Both the position numbers and the translations under genes were made by a program. A stretch of 64,000 bases of DNA from Asaia bogorensis (GTDB taxonomy: Bacteria > Pseudomonadota > Alphaproteobacteria > Reyranellales > Reyranellaceae), in assembly GCA_945889625.1 (NCBI GenBank), contig CAMDCE010000006.1:60027-124026 (forward strand). The letters run 5' to 3'. Under the pieces are notes generated by a model that was not told the DNA's origin, searched no databases, and worked only from the letters and a program-made list of their open reading frames with translations. Of the stretch, positions 39,372 through 48,737 are shown piece by piece. Every line of letters starts with the position of its first letter. Position 1 is the first letter of the stretch.

Positions 39372-40565
39372 TTGGCCGACAAGAAGCTGCCCACCGTGCT
39401 GCTGCGTGCCGGCGAGGATCGCCGCGTCCGCTCCGGCCATCCCTGGGCGTTCTCCAACGAGATCCTGATGGACGCCGAGACCAAGGCTCTGCCGCCGGGC
39501 TCGCTGGCGACCCTGCGTGCGCCGGGCGGCGAGGCGCTGGGGCTCGTCACCTTCAACCCGCACTCGTTGATCGCCACCCGGCTGCTGTCGTCTAATCCGG
39601 AGGCGGTGGTCGATGCGCTGTTCTTCGGGCGGCGGCTGGCGCAGGCGATGGCCTTGCGCGACCGGCTGGTCGGCGTTCCGTTCTATCGCCTGATCCATGC
39701 CGAGGCCGATGGATTGCCCGGCGTGATCGTCGATCGCTTTGGCGACGCCCTTGCGGTGCAGGTCAACAGCCTCGGCATGGACCGGCTCACGCCGGTGCTG
39801 CTCGAAGCGCTGGAGGCTGAACTCTCGCCCAGGACGATCGTTCTCAAGAACGATTCGCCGGTGCGCGAACTCGAGGGTCTCAGGCGCGAGGTCGTGGTGG
39901 CCAAGGGTGAACTCTCCGGTCCCATCGAGCTCCTCGAGAATGGTGCGAAGTTCACGGCCGACCTGTCGGACGGCCAGAAGACCGGCTGGTTCTACGACCA
40001 GCGCGACAACCGTCGTTTCATGGCGGGTTTGGCGAAGGGCGCCGATGTGCTCGATGTCTTCAGCTACAGCGGCGGCTTTGGCGTGCTGGCGGCCAAGCAA
40101 GGTGCGAAATCAGTGATCTGCATCGACCGCTCGCAGCCGGCGCTCGAGGCCGCCAAGCGGGCTGCTGAATTGAACGGCGTCGAGAAGATCGTCTCTTTCG
40201 AGAAGAGCGAGGCGTTCGACGCGCTGGAGAAGCTCGGCTCGGCGGGCAAGAAGTTCGATGTCGTGATCTGCGATCCGCCGGCCTTCGTGAAAAGCCGCAA
40301 GGACCTCAAGATTGGAGCACAAGGCTATCGCAAGCTGGTGCGGCTGGCCGCGCCCCTGGTGGCGCGCGGCGGTTTCTTCTTCGTGGCTTCGTGCTCGCAT
40401 CTCGTCGATCCGCCGTTGTTTGCCGAGCAGGTGCGCCGCGGCTTGCGCGACGCCTCGCGCAATGGCCGGATACTGCTGAGCTCGGGTGCAGCGCTGGATC
40501 ATCCCGTGCATCCGGCTTTGCCCGAGACGGCCTATCTCAAGGCCCTCACCCTGCAGCTCGACTAA
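39372..40565 (+). CDS. rlmI: Class I SAM-dependent rRNA methyltransferase, RlmI-like (PUA domain)
   Basis: TTG start preceded by AAAGGAGAA; HPWAFSNEI, DVLDVFSYSGGFGVLAAKQGA, DVVICDPPAFVKSRKD. Confidence 0.85.
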   Translation: MADKKLPTVLLRAGEDRRVRSGHPWAFSNEILMDAETKALPPGSLATLRAPGGEALGLVTFNPHSLIATRLLSSNPEAVVDALFFGRRLAQAMALRDRLVGVPFYRLIHAEADGLPGVIVDRFGDALAVQVNSLGMDRLTPVLLEALEAELSPRTIVLKNDSPVRELEGLRREVVVAKGELSGPIELLENGAKFTADLSDGQKTGWFYDQRDNRRFMAGLAKGADVLDVFSYSGGFGVLAAKQGAKSVICIDRSQPALEAAKRAAELNGVEKIVSFEKSEAFDALEKLGSAGKKFDVVICDPPAFVKSRKDLKIGAQGYRKLVRLAAPLVARGGFFFVASCSHLVDPPLFAEQVRRGLRDASRNGRILLSSGAALDHPVHPALPETAYLKALTLQLD

Positions 40566-40663
40566 AGCGCGATGACTTTCCCTCGAATCGCGCCGTCGGC
40601 CCGGCTCGTGCACCGCTTCGCTGCGGGAGCCGGGCCGACGGCTGAAGCAAAAGTCATCGCGCT
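40566..40663 (+). repeat. Dispersed nested-palindrome element, copy C
   Basis: AGCGCGATGACTTT...AAAGTCATCGCGCT; perfect inner arms GCCGTCGGCCCGGCTC/GAGCCGGGCCGACGGC. Confidence 0.95.
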
Positions 40664-40670
40664 GTAGTTC

Positions 40671-41693
40671 ATGCTCAGGCCCGGCCCCCGCAACCTGATC
40701 ACCGACGTCGACGGCATCCTGGTCGGCAATGCCGAGGACACGCGCGTGCGCTCCGGCGTCAGCGTGGTGCTGTGCGAGGGTCCATCGGTCGCCTCGGTCG
40801 ACGTGCGCGGCGGCGGCCCCGGCACGCGCGAAACCGACCTTCTCGATCCTTCCTGCCGGGTCGATCGCGTCGATGCGATCTGCCTGTCCGGTGGTTCGGC
40901 TTTCGGCCTCTCGGCGGCCGATGGCGTCATGCGCTGGCTCAAGGATCGTGGTCGCGGCTTTGCCGTCGCCGATGTCGTGGTGCCGATCGTGCCGGCGGCC
41001 ATCCTGTTCGACCTCCTGAACGGTGGCGACAAGAACTGGCAGTGGCCGCCCTACCGCGAACTCGCCTACCAGGCGACCGGTAATGCGGCGCGCGATTTCA
41101 CCCTGGGCAATGCCGGTGCGGGCCTTGGCGCCAAGGCAGGAAATCTCAAGGGTGGGCTGGGCAGTGCCTCGGCGGTCGATACCGCGACCGGTCTGCAGAT
41201 GGGCGCGCTGGTGGCGGTCAATGCCCGCGGCTACACCACCATGGGAGATATGCCGCAATTCTGGGCCTGGGCATTGGAGCAGAACGGCGAGTTTGGCGGT
41301 CTGCCGCCGCCGGCACATGGCCTCGCGCTGCCGGTGTCGTACGTACGCGCCATGGACGATCCGGCGGACCTTGCGCGCGCCAATCCGCGCGCCAATACCA
41401 CGATCGCCGTTGTCGCGACCAATGCCCGGCTCGACAAGGCATCCGCCCAGCGCCTGGCGGTAATGGCGCAGGACGGGCTGGCCCGTTCGATCCGCCCGGT
41501 GCATACGCCGCATGACGGCGATGCCGTGTTCGCCATCGCAACCGGCCGGCACGATCTCGGCGACGATCCGTTGGCCTTGGGCGAACTCGGCACCTTGGCT
41601 GCGGATTGTCTCGCCCGGGCCGTGGCGCGGGGCGTCTATAACGCCGCGACACTGGGCGCCGCGCGCGGCTGGCGGGACGTGTTCGGCCGCTGA
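40671..41693 (+). CDS. P1-family (DmpA-like) peptidase
   Basis: NLITDVDGILVGNAED, CLSGGSAFGLSAADGVMRWL, NAGAGLGAKAGNLKGGLGSAS. Confidence 0.88.
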   Translation: MLRPGPRNLITDVDGILVGNAEDTRVRSGVSVVLCEGPSVASVDVRGGGPGTRETDLLDPSCRVDRVDAICLSGGSAFGLSAADGVMRWLKDRGRGFAVADVVVPIVPAAILFDLLNGGDKNWQWPPYRELAYQATGNAARDFTLGNAGAGLGAKAGNLKGGLGSASAVDTATGLQMGALVAVNARGYTTMGDMPQFWAWALEQNGEFGGLPPPAHGLALPVSYVRAMDDPADLARANPRANTTIAVVATNARLDKASAQRLAVMAQDGLARSIRPVHTPHDGDAVFAIATGRHDLGDDPLALGELGTLAADCLARAVARGVYNAATLGAARGWRDVFGR

Positions 41694-41726
41694 TAGACTG
41701 CTGTCGACCAGACGGAGGATTTCTCA

Positions 41727-43226
41727 GTGAACGCACTCTCTCGCCGCCGACTTCTCGGTGTCGCAAGTACTGCCGTGACAGTGATGACTTTCGGGCCGGA
41801 GGCCTGGGCGCAAGCCAAGGACCGGCTAGTGATCGGCATGTCGCTCGAGCCGCCCGTGCTCGATCCGACCAAGAACGCCGCCGCGGCGATCCGTGAAGTC
41901 ACCTGTCCCAGCATCTACGAGAGTCTCGGCCGCATCGACCGTACCGGAGCCATCGGCCCTGGCCTCGCCGAGAGCTGGAGCATCTCCGAGGACGGCAAGG
42001 AGTATGTCTTCAAGCTGCGCCGGGGCGTGAAGTACCACGACGGCGAGCCATTCGACGCCTCGGTGGTGAAGTTCTCGATCGACCGGTTGTTTGCCGCTGA
42101 TTCGACCGTGCCTGCCAAGACGCTCTACACCGATATCGACAAGGTCGAGGTGGTCGATCCCGCGACGGTGCGCATCACGCTGAAGTCGCCCAATTCATTT
42201 CTGCTCTACAGCCTGTCGCTGGGCGATGCCGGGATCATGCATCCCAAGTCGGCGCCGACCAACGACAAGAACCCGATCGGCACCGGGCCCTTCGTGTTCA
42301 AGGAGCGGAAGGAAGGCGATTCGATCACGCTTGTGAAGTCGCCGACTTATCGCGATCCCGGTTCGATCAAGCTCAACACCGTGATTTTCAAGATCGTGAA
42401 AGACCCTTCGGCTCAGGTGAGTGCCCTGCTGGCTGGCGATGTCGATGCCTTTGCGGCTTTCCAGGCGCCCGAGCTGGTCGACCGCCTGCGCAAGGATCCG
42501 CGCTTCGTCGTCGTGGTCGGCACGACCGAAGGCGAGGTCCTCCTGGCGACCAACAACGGCAAGAAGCCGTTCGACAATCCCAAGGTGCGCCAGGCGATCG
42601 CCCACGCCATCAACCGCGACGAGCTGATCTCGGCCGAATCGGGCTTCGGCGTGCCGATCGGCAGCCACTTCGCGCCGCACAACAAGGCCCACCTCGACCT
42701 CACCAAGACCTATCCGCTCGACATAGCGAAGGCCAAGGCGCTGCTCGCCGAGGCAGGCTATCCCAACGGCCTCGAGGCGAGCCTCAAGCTGCCGCCGGTT
42801 GGCTACGCCCAGCGCGCCGGCGAGGTTCTCGCAAGCCAGCTCGGCAAGATCGGCATCAAGGTCGCGATTAGCCAGCTGCAGTGGCCGCAATGGCTCAGTG
42901 AGGTGTTCAAGGAGCGCAACTACGATCTCACCATCGTGGCCCACACCGAGGCCAACGACCTGGATCGCTATGCGCGCGACGGCTACTACTGGGCCTACAA
43001 CTCGCCGGAGTTCAAGGCCAAGTGGCGCGAGGTCGTGGCGGCGACCGACTTCGCCAAGCGTGACGAGCTTCTCAAGCAGGCGCAGCGCATCATCGCCCGC
43101 GATGCCGTCAACGGCTTCCTCTTCCAGCTCGCCAAGATCGGCGTATGGAAGAAGGACCTGGTCGGCATGTGGGAGAACTCGCCGACGCCGCAAGTCGATC
43201 TCACCGGCGTGCACTGGAAGGCGTGA
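41727..43226 (+). CDS. Peptide/nickel-type ABC transporter substrate-binding protein (SBP family 5)
   Basis: Signal peptide, YVFKLRRGVKYHDGEPFDASVVKFSIDRL, NPIGTGPFVFKE. Confidence 0.92.
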   Translation: MNALSRRRLLGVASTAVTVMTFGPEAWAQAKDRLVIGMSLEPPVLDPTKNAAAAIREVTCPSIYESLGRIDRTGAIGPGLAESWSISEDGKEYVFKLRRGVKYHDGEPFDASVVKFSIDRLFAADSTVPAKTLYTDIDKVEVVDPATVRITLKSPNSFLLYSLSLGDAGIMHPKSAPTNDKNPIGTGPFVFKERKEGDSITLVKSPTYRDPGSIKLNTVIFKIVKDPSAQVSALLAGDVDAFAAFQAPELVDRLRKDPRFVVVVGTTEGEVLLATNNGKKPFDNPKVRQAIAHAINRDELISAESGFGVPIGSHFAPHNKAHLDLTKTYPLDIAKAKALLAEAGYPNGLEASLKLPPVGYAQRAGEVLASQLGKIGIKVAISQLQWPQWLSEVFKERNYDLTIVAHTEANDLDRYARDGYYWAYNSPEFKAKWREVVAATDFAKRDELLKQAQRIIARDAVNGFLFQLAKIGVWKKDLVGMWENSPTPQVDLTGVHWKA

Positions 43227-44170
43227 TCGAATTCCTTTCCCGACGGCTGGCCGCCGCGCTGGTGACTCTTGTGCTGGCGACGGTGGTGGTGTTCGCCGTG
43301 GTCGAGGTGCTGCCGGGCGATCCAGCCTTGGTCATGCTCGGCACCGACGCACGCCCCGATACGCTGGCGGCGTTGCGTGCCAAATACGGCTTCGACCAGC
43401 CCCTGCCCACACGCTACCTGCAGTGGATCGGTGGCCTGCTGACTTTCGATCTTGGCGCGAGCCACGCCTACGGCACGTCGGTCGGCAAGCTGATCGGCGA
43501 TCGGCTGCAGGTGACCCTGCCGCTGGGCGCGCTGGCGCTCAGCTGGGCCTTGCTGGTCGCCATTCCGCTCGGCGTGTTCGCCGCCTGGAAGCATGGCGGA
43601 CCGGGCGACTGGGGTGTCATCGGCTTCACCCAGATCGGCATCTCGATCCCCAATTTCTGGTTCGGTATCGTGCTGGTGCTGCTGTTCGCCGTGACCTGGC
43701 AGCTCTTTCCCGCCGGCGGGTTTCCCGGCTGGCGCCAGGACACGCTGGGCTCGGTGCATGCCCTGATATTGCCCGCGCTGTCGTTGTCGCTGGGTGAGAT
43801 CGCGATCCTCGCGCGAGTGACGCGCTCGGCGATGCTCGACACCTTGCGTGAGGACTATATCCGCACCGCCCGCGCCAAGGGCGCACCCGAGCGCACTGTC
43901 CTGTTCGGCCATGCCCTGCGCAATGCGCTGATCCCGGTGACGACGGTGGCCGGCTTGATCGCGGGTTTCCTGATCGCCGGCGCCGTCATCATCGAAAGCG
44001 TGTTCCGTCTGCCCGGTGTCGGCCAGCTGGTCTACGATTCGATCAACAACCGCGACCTGATCGTGATCAAGAACGTGGTGATCCTGTTCACGATCCTGGT
44101 GCTCGCCGTCAATCTGCTGGTCGATCTCGCCTACGCACTGCTCGATCCCAGGCCACGGATCTCCGCTTGA
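43223..44170 (+). CDS. ABC transporter permease, DppB-like
   Basis: GTG start; FLSRRLAAALVTLVLATVVVFAVVEVLPGDPA; EYIRTARAKGAPERTVLFGHALRNALIPV EAA loop. Confidence 0.92.
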   Translation: MIEFLSRRLAAALVTLVLATVVVFAVVEVLPGDPALVMLGTDARPDTLAALRAKYGFDQPLPTRYLQWIGGLLTFDLGASHAYGTSVGKLIGDRLQVTLPLGALALSWALLVAIPLGVFAAWKHGGPGDWGVIGFTQIGISIPNFWFGIVLVLLFAVTWQLFPAGGFPGWRQDTLGSVHALILPALSLSLGEIAILARVTRSAMLDTLREDYIRTARAKGAPERTVLFGHALRNALIPVTTVAGLIAGFLIAGAVIIESVFRLPGVGQLVYDSINNRDLIVIKNVVILFTILVLAVNLLVDLAYALLDPRPRISA

Positions 44171-45009
44171 TCGCGTTTGCTGCCCGCGCACGCCACCACA
44201 TCGGCTTCCAGATCGGCGCCATCCTGCTTGCGCTGTTCGTCGGCACGGCTCTGGTGTCGCTCGTCTGGACGCCGCATGCGGTCGACGACCTGCAGATGCG
44301 CGCCAAGCTGCTGCCGTCCTCGGCCAAGTACCTTTTGGGCACCGATCATCTCGGTCGCGACGTGCTTTCGCGCATCATGGTGGGGGCGCAGACGTCGATC
44401 GCGGTCGGACTGATTGCCGTGGCGCTCGGCATGTCGGCCGGCGTGATGCTGGGCGCTTGGGCCGCGGCGCGGGGCGGCTGGGTCGACGAGGCGTTGTCGC
44501 GAACCTCCGATCTGATCTTTGCCTTTCCCGCCGTTCTGATCGCTATCCTGATCACCTCGGTACTGGGCGCCAGCGCCCAGAACGCGATCCTGGCCATCGC
44601 CATCTTCAACGTGCCGGTGTTCGCGCGGGTGACCCGCGGGGCGGCGCTCAGCATGTGGGGCCGCGATTTCGTGCGGGCCGCGACCGCCATGGGGCAGGGC
44701 CCGCTCGGCATCACGCTGCGTCATGTTCTCCCCAATATCGCCAGCGTGCTGATCGTTCAGGCGACCATCCAGTTCGCCGTGGCGATCCTGGCCGAAGCTG
44801 GCCTTTCCTACCTCGGGCTGGGTGCGCAGCCTCCCGTCCCTTCATGGGGCCGCATGCTGCGCGACGCCCAGACCTATGTCTTCCAGGCGCCGGAACTTGC
44901 CGTATGGCCAGGCCTTGCCATCGCTACGGCCGTGCTCGGCCTCAACATGCTGGGCGATGGGCTGCGTGATCTGCTCGATCCACGTCTGCGGCTGATGCGG
45001 CTGGGATAG
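44167..45009 (+). CDS. ABC transporter permease, DppC-like
   Basis: LLGTDHLGRDVLSRIMVGAQTSIAVG; FVRAATAMGQGPLGITLRHVLPN. Confidence 0.92.
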   Translation: MIAFAARARHHIGFQIGAILLALFVGTALVSLVWTPHAVDDLQMRAKLLPSSAKYLLGTDHLGRDVLSRIMVGAQTSIAVGLIAVALGMSAGVMLGAWAAARGGWVDEALSRTSDLIFAFPAVLIAILITSVLGASAQNAILAIAIFNVPVFARVTRGAALSMWGRDFVRAATAMGQGPLGITLRHVLPNIASVLIVQATIQFAVAILAEAGLSYLGLGAQPPVPSWGRMLRDAQTYVFQAPELAVWPGLAIATAVLGLNMLGDGLRDLLDPRLRLMRLG

Positions 45010-45071
45010 CGCATCGCGCTCGCCCCTCCGGTATTTGTCGGGCAGAATGTCATGATCGTGAGGTTCGATTC

Positions 45072-45227
45072 ATGATAGCCGCAATCTTCCTCGTAGCCGG
45101 TATCGCCATGATGACCGCCGTCGCCGGGCGGCGCGATATCGCGGTCGGCCTGTTCGCCATCAGTTTTATCGCTGCGGCCGTGTGGCTCAACCACCACATG
45201 ACCAGTTCACTTGCCGTGTCGCTCTAG
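45072..45227 (+). CDS. Small DUF5993-like membrane protein
   Basis: 51 aa: MIAAIFLVAGIAMMTAVAGRRDIAVGLFAISFIAAAVWLNHHMTSSLAVSL; immediately upstream of dsbB. Not in ORF track (short). Confidence 0.65.
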   Translation: MIAAIFLVAGIAMMTAVAGRRDIAVGLFAISFIAAAVWLNHHMTSSLAVSL

Positions 45228-45236
45228 GGGCGGGGC

Positions 45237-45800
45237 ATGACCGGACTTGTCCGCTTCGGAAATGCACTCGGAGCACTTGGCCTCGCGTTGGTCCTGCTGG
45301 CCGCCTTCGGCTTCCAGTTTGGCCGCAACGAGCTGCCGTGCCCGCTATGCAACCTGCAGCGCGCGGCCTTCGTGCTCTGCGGCTTCGGCTTCGTGCTCAA
45401 TCTGCGGTTCGGGTCCCAGCCGGCCCACTATGGTCTCACCTTGCTCGGCGCGCTGTTCGGCATCGCAGCATCCGGTCGTCAGGTTCTGCTGCACATCGTG
45501 CCCGGCACCGGCACCTACGGTTCGCCGTTCTTCGGTTTGCATTTCTATAGCTGGGCGCTGCTGCTCTTCCTCGCCGTAATCCTGGGCACCGCATTTCTCT
45601 TGATCCTGTCCGGCAGTGGCCGGCTCGAACACGATCGTTTCAACTCGCGGGCAGCCGACCGGTTCGCAGGTTTTTCGAGGTTCGCCGCCTACATGCTGAT
45701 CTTCGCGACGCTCGCCAATGCCGTGAGCAGCTTCGTGCAGTGCGGGCCTGTCGAATGTCCCGACAATCCGACTGGCTACTGGCTGCTGCAGAAACTGTAG
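45237..45800 (+). CDS. dsbB: Disulfide bond formation protein DsbB-like
   Basis: NELPCPLCNLQRAAFVLCGFGFV; four TM segments. Confidence 0.85.
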   Translation: MTGLVRFGNALGALGLALVLLAAFGFQFGRNELPCPLCNLQRAAFVLCGFGFVLNLRFGSQPAHYGLTLLGALFGIAASGRQVLLHIVPGTGTYGSPFFGLHFYSWALLLFLAVILGTAFLLILSGSGRLEHDRFNSRAADRFAGFSRFAAYMLIFATLANAVSSFVQCGPVECPDNPTGYWLLQKL

Positions 45801-45802
45801 GA

Positions 45803-46441
45803 TCAGCCGCCGAGTTCGGCGTCCTTCTTGGGAATCAGATCGTAGGGCAGGGCAAAGCCCGGCATTGCCATCAACCGGTCGCGCCAGGCGCGAGCGTGTG
45901 GACGCGCATCGAGCGACAGGCCGCCTTCGGCCATGAACACCATGCGGCCCCAGCAGCCGATGTCGGCGATGGTGCAGCTCTCGCCCACCAGCCAGCTGCG
46001 GCCTTCCAGCGACTTGTCGATGAAATCGAGTGCCGCTTCCGCACCCGGCCGGAAGTAGTCCACGATCAGGGGATCGACGTCGGGACGAAAGCGGGCGAAA
46101 TGGCGGACCCGCGCCACGTTGGAGATGGCGTCGTTCTCCCACGACAGCCACTCGCGGGCATGGATCCTGTCCTGCTCCGTCGTGCCTTCGAATTTGCCCG
46201 TCGTTTTCGCGAGGTAGTCGAGGATCACGTTCGACATGACCAGCACGAGTCCGCGATGGCGCAGCACGGGCACCTGGCCGTAACGGTTGAGGGCCAGATG
46301 CGCCGGCTGCTTCTGCACCCCGATCTTGAGATTGACCGTGCGGAACGAGAAGGGCAGCCCGGCCAGCGCCAGGAACAGCATCGGCTTATAGGTCGAGCTG
46401 GAGGTAAAGCTGCCGTGCAGGACAAGGCGGTCGTCGGTCAT
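45803..46441 (-). CDS. Glutathione S-transferase family protein
   Basis: MTDDRLVLHGSFTSSSTYKPMLFLALAGLPFSFRTVN; GQVPVLRHRG; SWLVGESCTIADIGCWGRM. Confidence 0.88.
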   Translation of the reverse strand: MTDDRLVLHGSFTSSSTYKPMLFLALAGLPFSFRTVNLKIGVQKQPAHLALNRYGQVPVLRHRGLVLVMSNVILDYLAKTTGKFEGTTEQDRIHAREWLSWENDAISNVARVRHFARFRPDVDPLIVDYFRPGAEAALDFIDKSLEGRSWLVGESCTIADIGCWGRMVFMAEGGLSLDARPHARAWRDRLMAMPGFALPYDLIPKKDAELGG

Positions 46442-46516
46442 GTCGGATCTCCCGTTTCCATCTTGCCTGTCGCCGTCTGTCCTGCCTATCTGGTGGCGAC
46501 TTCGCCTGGAGGAACC

Positions 46517-46990
46517 ATGATCTCTACACTTGCCCGTCGTGCCCTGCTCGCCGCCGGCATGGCTGGACTGGCCGCGACAGCCGCCGCGCAACCGGCCGAC
46601 GAGCCGGTCAAGATCATGGAGAGGTACGCTTCGGCGCTCGCGGCGAACGACATCGAGGGGCTGGTCTCGCTCTACACCCTCAACGGCGTGTTCATCCGTG
46701 ACGAAATGGATCCTGTCGTCGGGCGCGAGGCTCTTCGTGCGGCCTACCGGCAGGTCTTTGCCACGCTCAAGGTCAACCTCAGCTTCACGATCCACGAGGT
46801 CGAGGTAGTAGGCGACATCGCCTGGTTGCGCGGGACCTCGGCCGGCAAGGTCAAGGTGCTGGCCACCGGCAAAGAATTCAGCGACGCGTACAACGAGGTC
46901 ATCGTCTTTCGACGCGAGGCCGGCGCCTGGAAGATCAGAACCTACATCTACGCCTCGAGCAAACCCGATTCGGCTCAGCTGCCGCGGTAG
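46517..46990 (+). CDS. Secreted SnoaL/DUF4440-like (NTF2 fold) protein
   Basis: Signal peptide; MERYASALAANDIEGLVSLYTLNGVFI. Confidence 0.75.
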   Translation: MISTLARRALLAAGMAGLAATAAAQPADEPVKIMERYASALAANDIEGLVSLYTLNGVFIRDEMDPVVGREALRAAYRQVFATLKVNLSFTIHEVEVVGDIAWLRGTSAGKVKVLATGKEFSDAYNEVIVFRREAGAWKIRTYIYASSKPDSAQLPR

Positions 46991-46996
46991 GAAGCC

Positions 46997-47842
46997 ATGT
47001 CCGACGAGAACTACACCGTCATCCTGGGTGACCGCCGCTACGCCATCCACCGCAAGTGGGCGAAGCTGCCGGCAAGCGAGAGCTTCGGCTTCCTGTCTGA
47101 CCTGATGGTCGACCGCGACGGCCGCGTGCACGTGGCGCAACGCGGCACCGACCGGCCGGTGCTGGTGTTCGGTCGCGACGGCGGGCTTCTGGGCAGCTGG
47201 GGCGAGGGCGAGCTTGCCGAGCCGCATTACATCACCGCGACGCCCGACGGTTCGATCCTGGTGGCCGACCGCGACGCCCATCAGGTGCTGCGCTTCGACG
47301 CCAACGGCAAGAAGCTGCAGGCGCTGGGCAAGCGGCACTGGCCGTCGCTCGACGCGCCGTTCAATCATCCGACCGCGGCGGCCCAGGCGCCCGACGGCGA
47401 GATCTTTGTCGCCGACGGCTACGGCAACTCGAGCGTCCATCGCTTTGCCGCCGACGGCACCCTGATCCGCACCTGGGGCGGTCCGGGCAGCGGACCCGGC
47501 ACCTTCACCACGCCGCATGCCATCGCCGTCGATCGCAAGGGCCGCGTGCTGGTGGGTGACCGCGAGAATAACCGCGTGCAGGTATTCGACCGCGCCGGCG
47601 GCTTTCTGGCCGAGTGGGGCGATTTCTATCACCCGATGCAGATCTGGATCGACGACCGCGACCTGGTGTTCGTCACCGATCAGATCCCGCGCATCAGTCT
47701 GCTCACGGCCGACGGCAGGCTAGTCGGCCGCTGCCGCGGCGCCATCAACGGCGCCCATGGCCTGTCAGGCGATGCCGAGGGCAACCTCTATCTGTCCGAA
47801 CTGCCGCCGCAGGAGATCACCAAGCTCGAGCGGCTGAACTAG
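46997..47842 (+). CDS. NHL-repeat six-bladed beta-propeller protein
   Basis: Repeated blades (DGRVHVAQRGTDRPVLVFGRDG; HAIAVDRKGRVLVGDRENNRVQVFDRAGGFLAEWG). Confidence 0.82.
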   Translation: MSDENYTVILGDRRYAIHRKWAKLPASESFGFLSDLMVDRDGRVHVAQRGTDRPVLVFGRDGGLLGSWGEGELAEPHYITATPDGSILVADRDAHQVLRFDANGKKLQALGKRHWPSLDAPFNHPTAAAQAPDGEIFVADGYGNSSVHRFAADGTLIRTWGGPGSGPGTFTTPHAIAVDRKGRVLVGDRENNRVQVFDRAGGFLAEWGDFYHPMQIWIDDRDLVFVTDQIPRISLLTADGRLVGRCRGAINGAHGLSGDAEGNLYLSELPPQEITKLERLN

Positions 47843-48684
47843 AGCGGCTTGGGACCGCAGATCTGGATACGACGCATCAGGCGACGGAACGGGCCGGTGT
47901 CGCCCAGCGCGATGTGCTTGCTGCTGCGATTGTCCCAGAAGGCGATCGAGCCCTTCTGCCAGCGGAAGCGGAAGGTGAATTCCGGCCGATTGCCGTGCTC
48001 CATCAGGAAATCGAGCAGCGGCTTGCTCTCGGCCTCGGTCATGCCCTCGAAGCCCACCGTGTAGGACTTGTTGACGAACAGCATCTTGCGGCCGGTCTCG
48101 GGATTGGTGCGCACCACGGGATGCGTGTTGCGCGTCTCGCGCCAGTCGGGGCCGTCGCGATGCTTGGTCGAGCGGCCCTTGTTCTTCCCGGCTTGCGGCC
48201 CTGCCACCATGATGTCGCTGTGCACGGCGCGCAGGCCGGCCAGCATCTTCTTCATGCCGTCCGACAGGGCCTCGTAGGCGAGATACTGGTTGGTGAACAT
48301 GGTGTCGCCGCCGTAGGGCGGCACGTCGATGCCGTAGAGGATGGCGCCCATCGGCGGCTCGGCGACCATGGTCGTGTCGGCGTGCCAGTCCTCGCCGACA
48401 TAGCCCGTGTCGCCCGGCTCGCGCCTCACCATGACGATCTCGGGATCGTCGCCGATGCCCTTGTAGTTGGGGTGGATGAAGATCTCGCCGAACTTGCGCG
48501 CGAAGGCCTTGTGCCGCGCCACGTCGAGTTCCTGGTCGCGGAAGAAGACGACGCAATGCTCGTTCAGCGCGTCGCGGATCTCTCCGACCGTACCGTCGTC
48601 GAGATCCTGCGCCACGTCGACGCCGAAAATCTCCGCGCCGCCGGCGCCGGAGAGGGGACGGACTTCGAGGTGAGTGTTCCGCAT
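47839..48684 (-). CDS. TauD/TfdA-family Fe(II)/2OG dioxygenase
   Basis: HCVVFFRDQELDVARHKAFARKFGE; EDWHADTTMVAEPPMGAIL; WDNRSSKHIALGD. Confidence 0.92.
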   Translation of the reverse strand: MRNTHLEVRPLSGAGGAEIFGVDVAQDLDDGTVGEIRDALNEHCVVFFRDQELDVARHKAFARKFGEIFIHPNYKGIGDDPEIVMVRREPGDTGYVGEDWHADTTMVAEPPMGAILYGIDVPPYGGDTMFTNQYLAYEALSDGMKKMLAGLRAVHSDIMVAGPQAGKNKGRSTKHRDGPDWRETRNTHPVVRTNPETGRKMLFVNKSYTVGFEGMTEAESKPLLDFLMEHGNRPEFTFRFRWQKGSIAFWDNRSSKHIALGDTGPFRRLMRRIQICGPKPL

Positions 48685-48737
48685 GACTTCCTTCTCTCTT
48701 GGAGGAAAGGCTACACCTTGCCGAGGTTGCTCTCCAG

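Noticed and set aside
45008-45020. AGCGC-atc-GCGCT mini-hairpin after the DppC stop as a degenerate copy of the dispersed element
   Set aside because: Shares only the few terminal bases; no inner palindrome, so homology cannot be supported.
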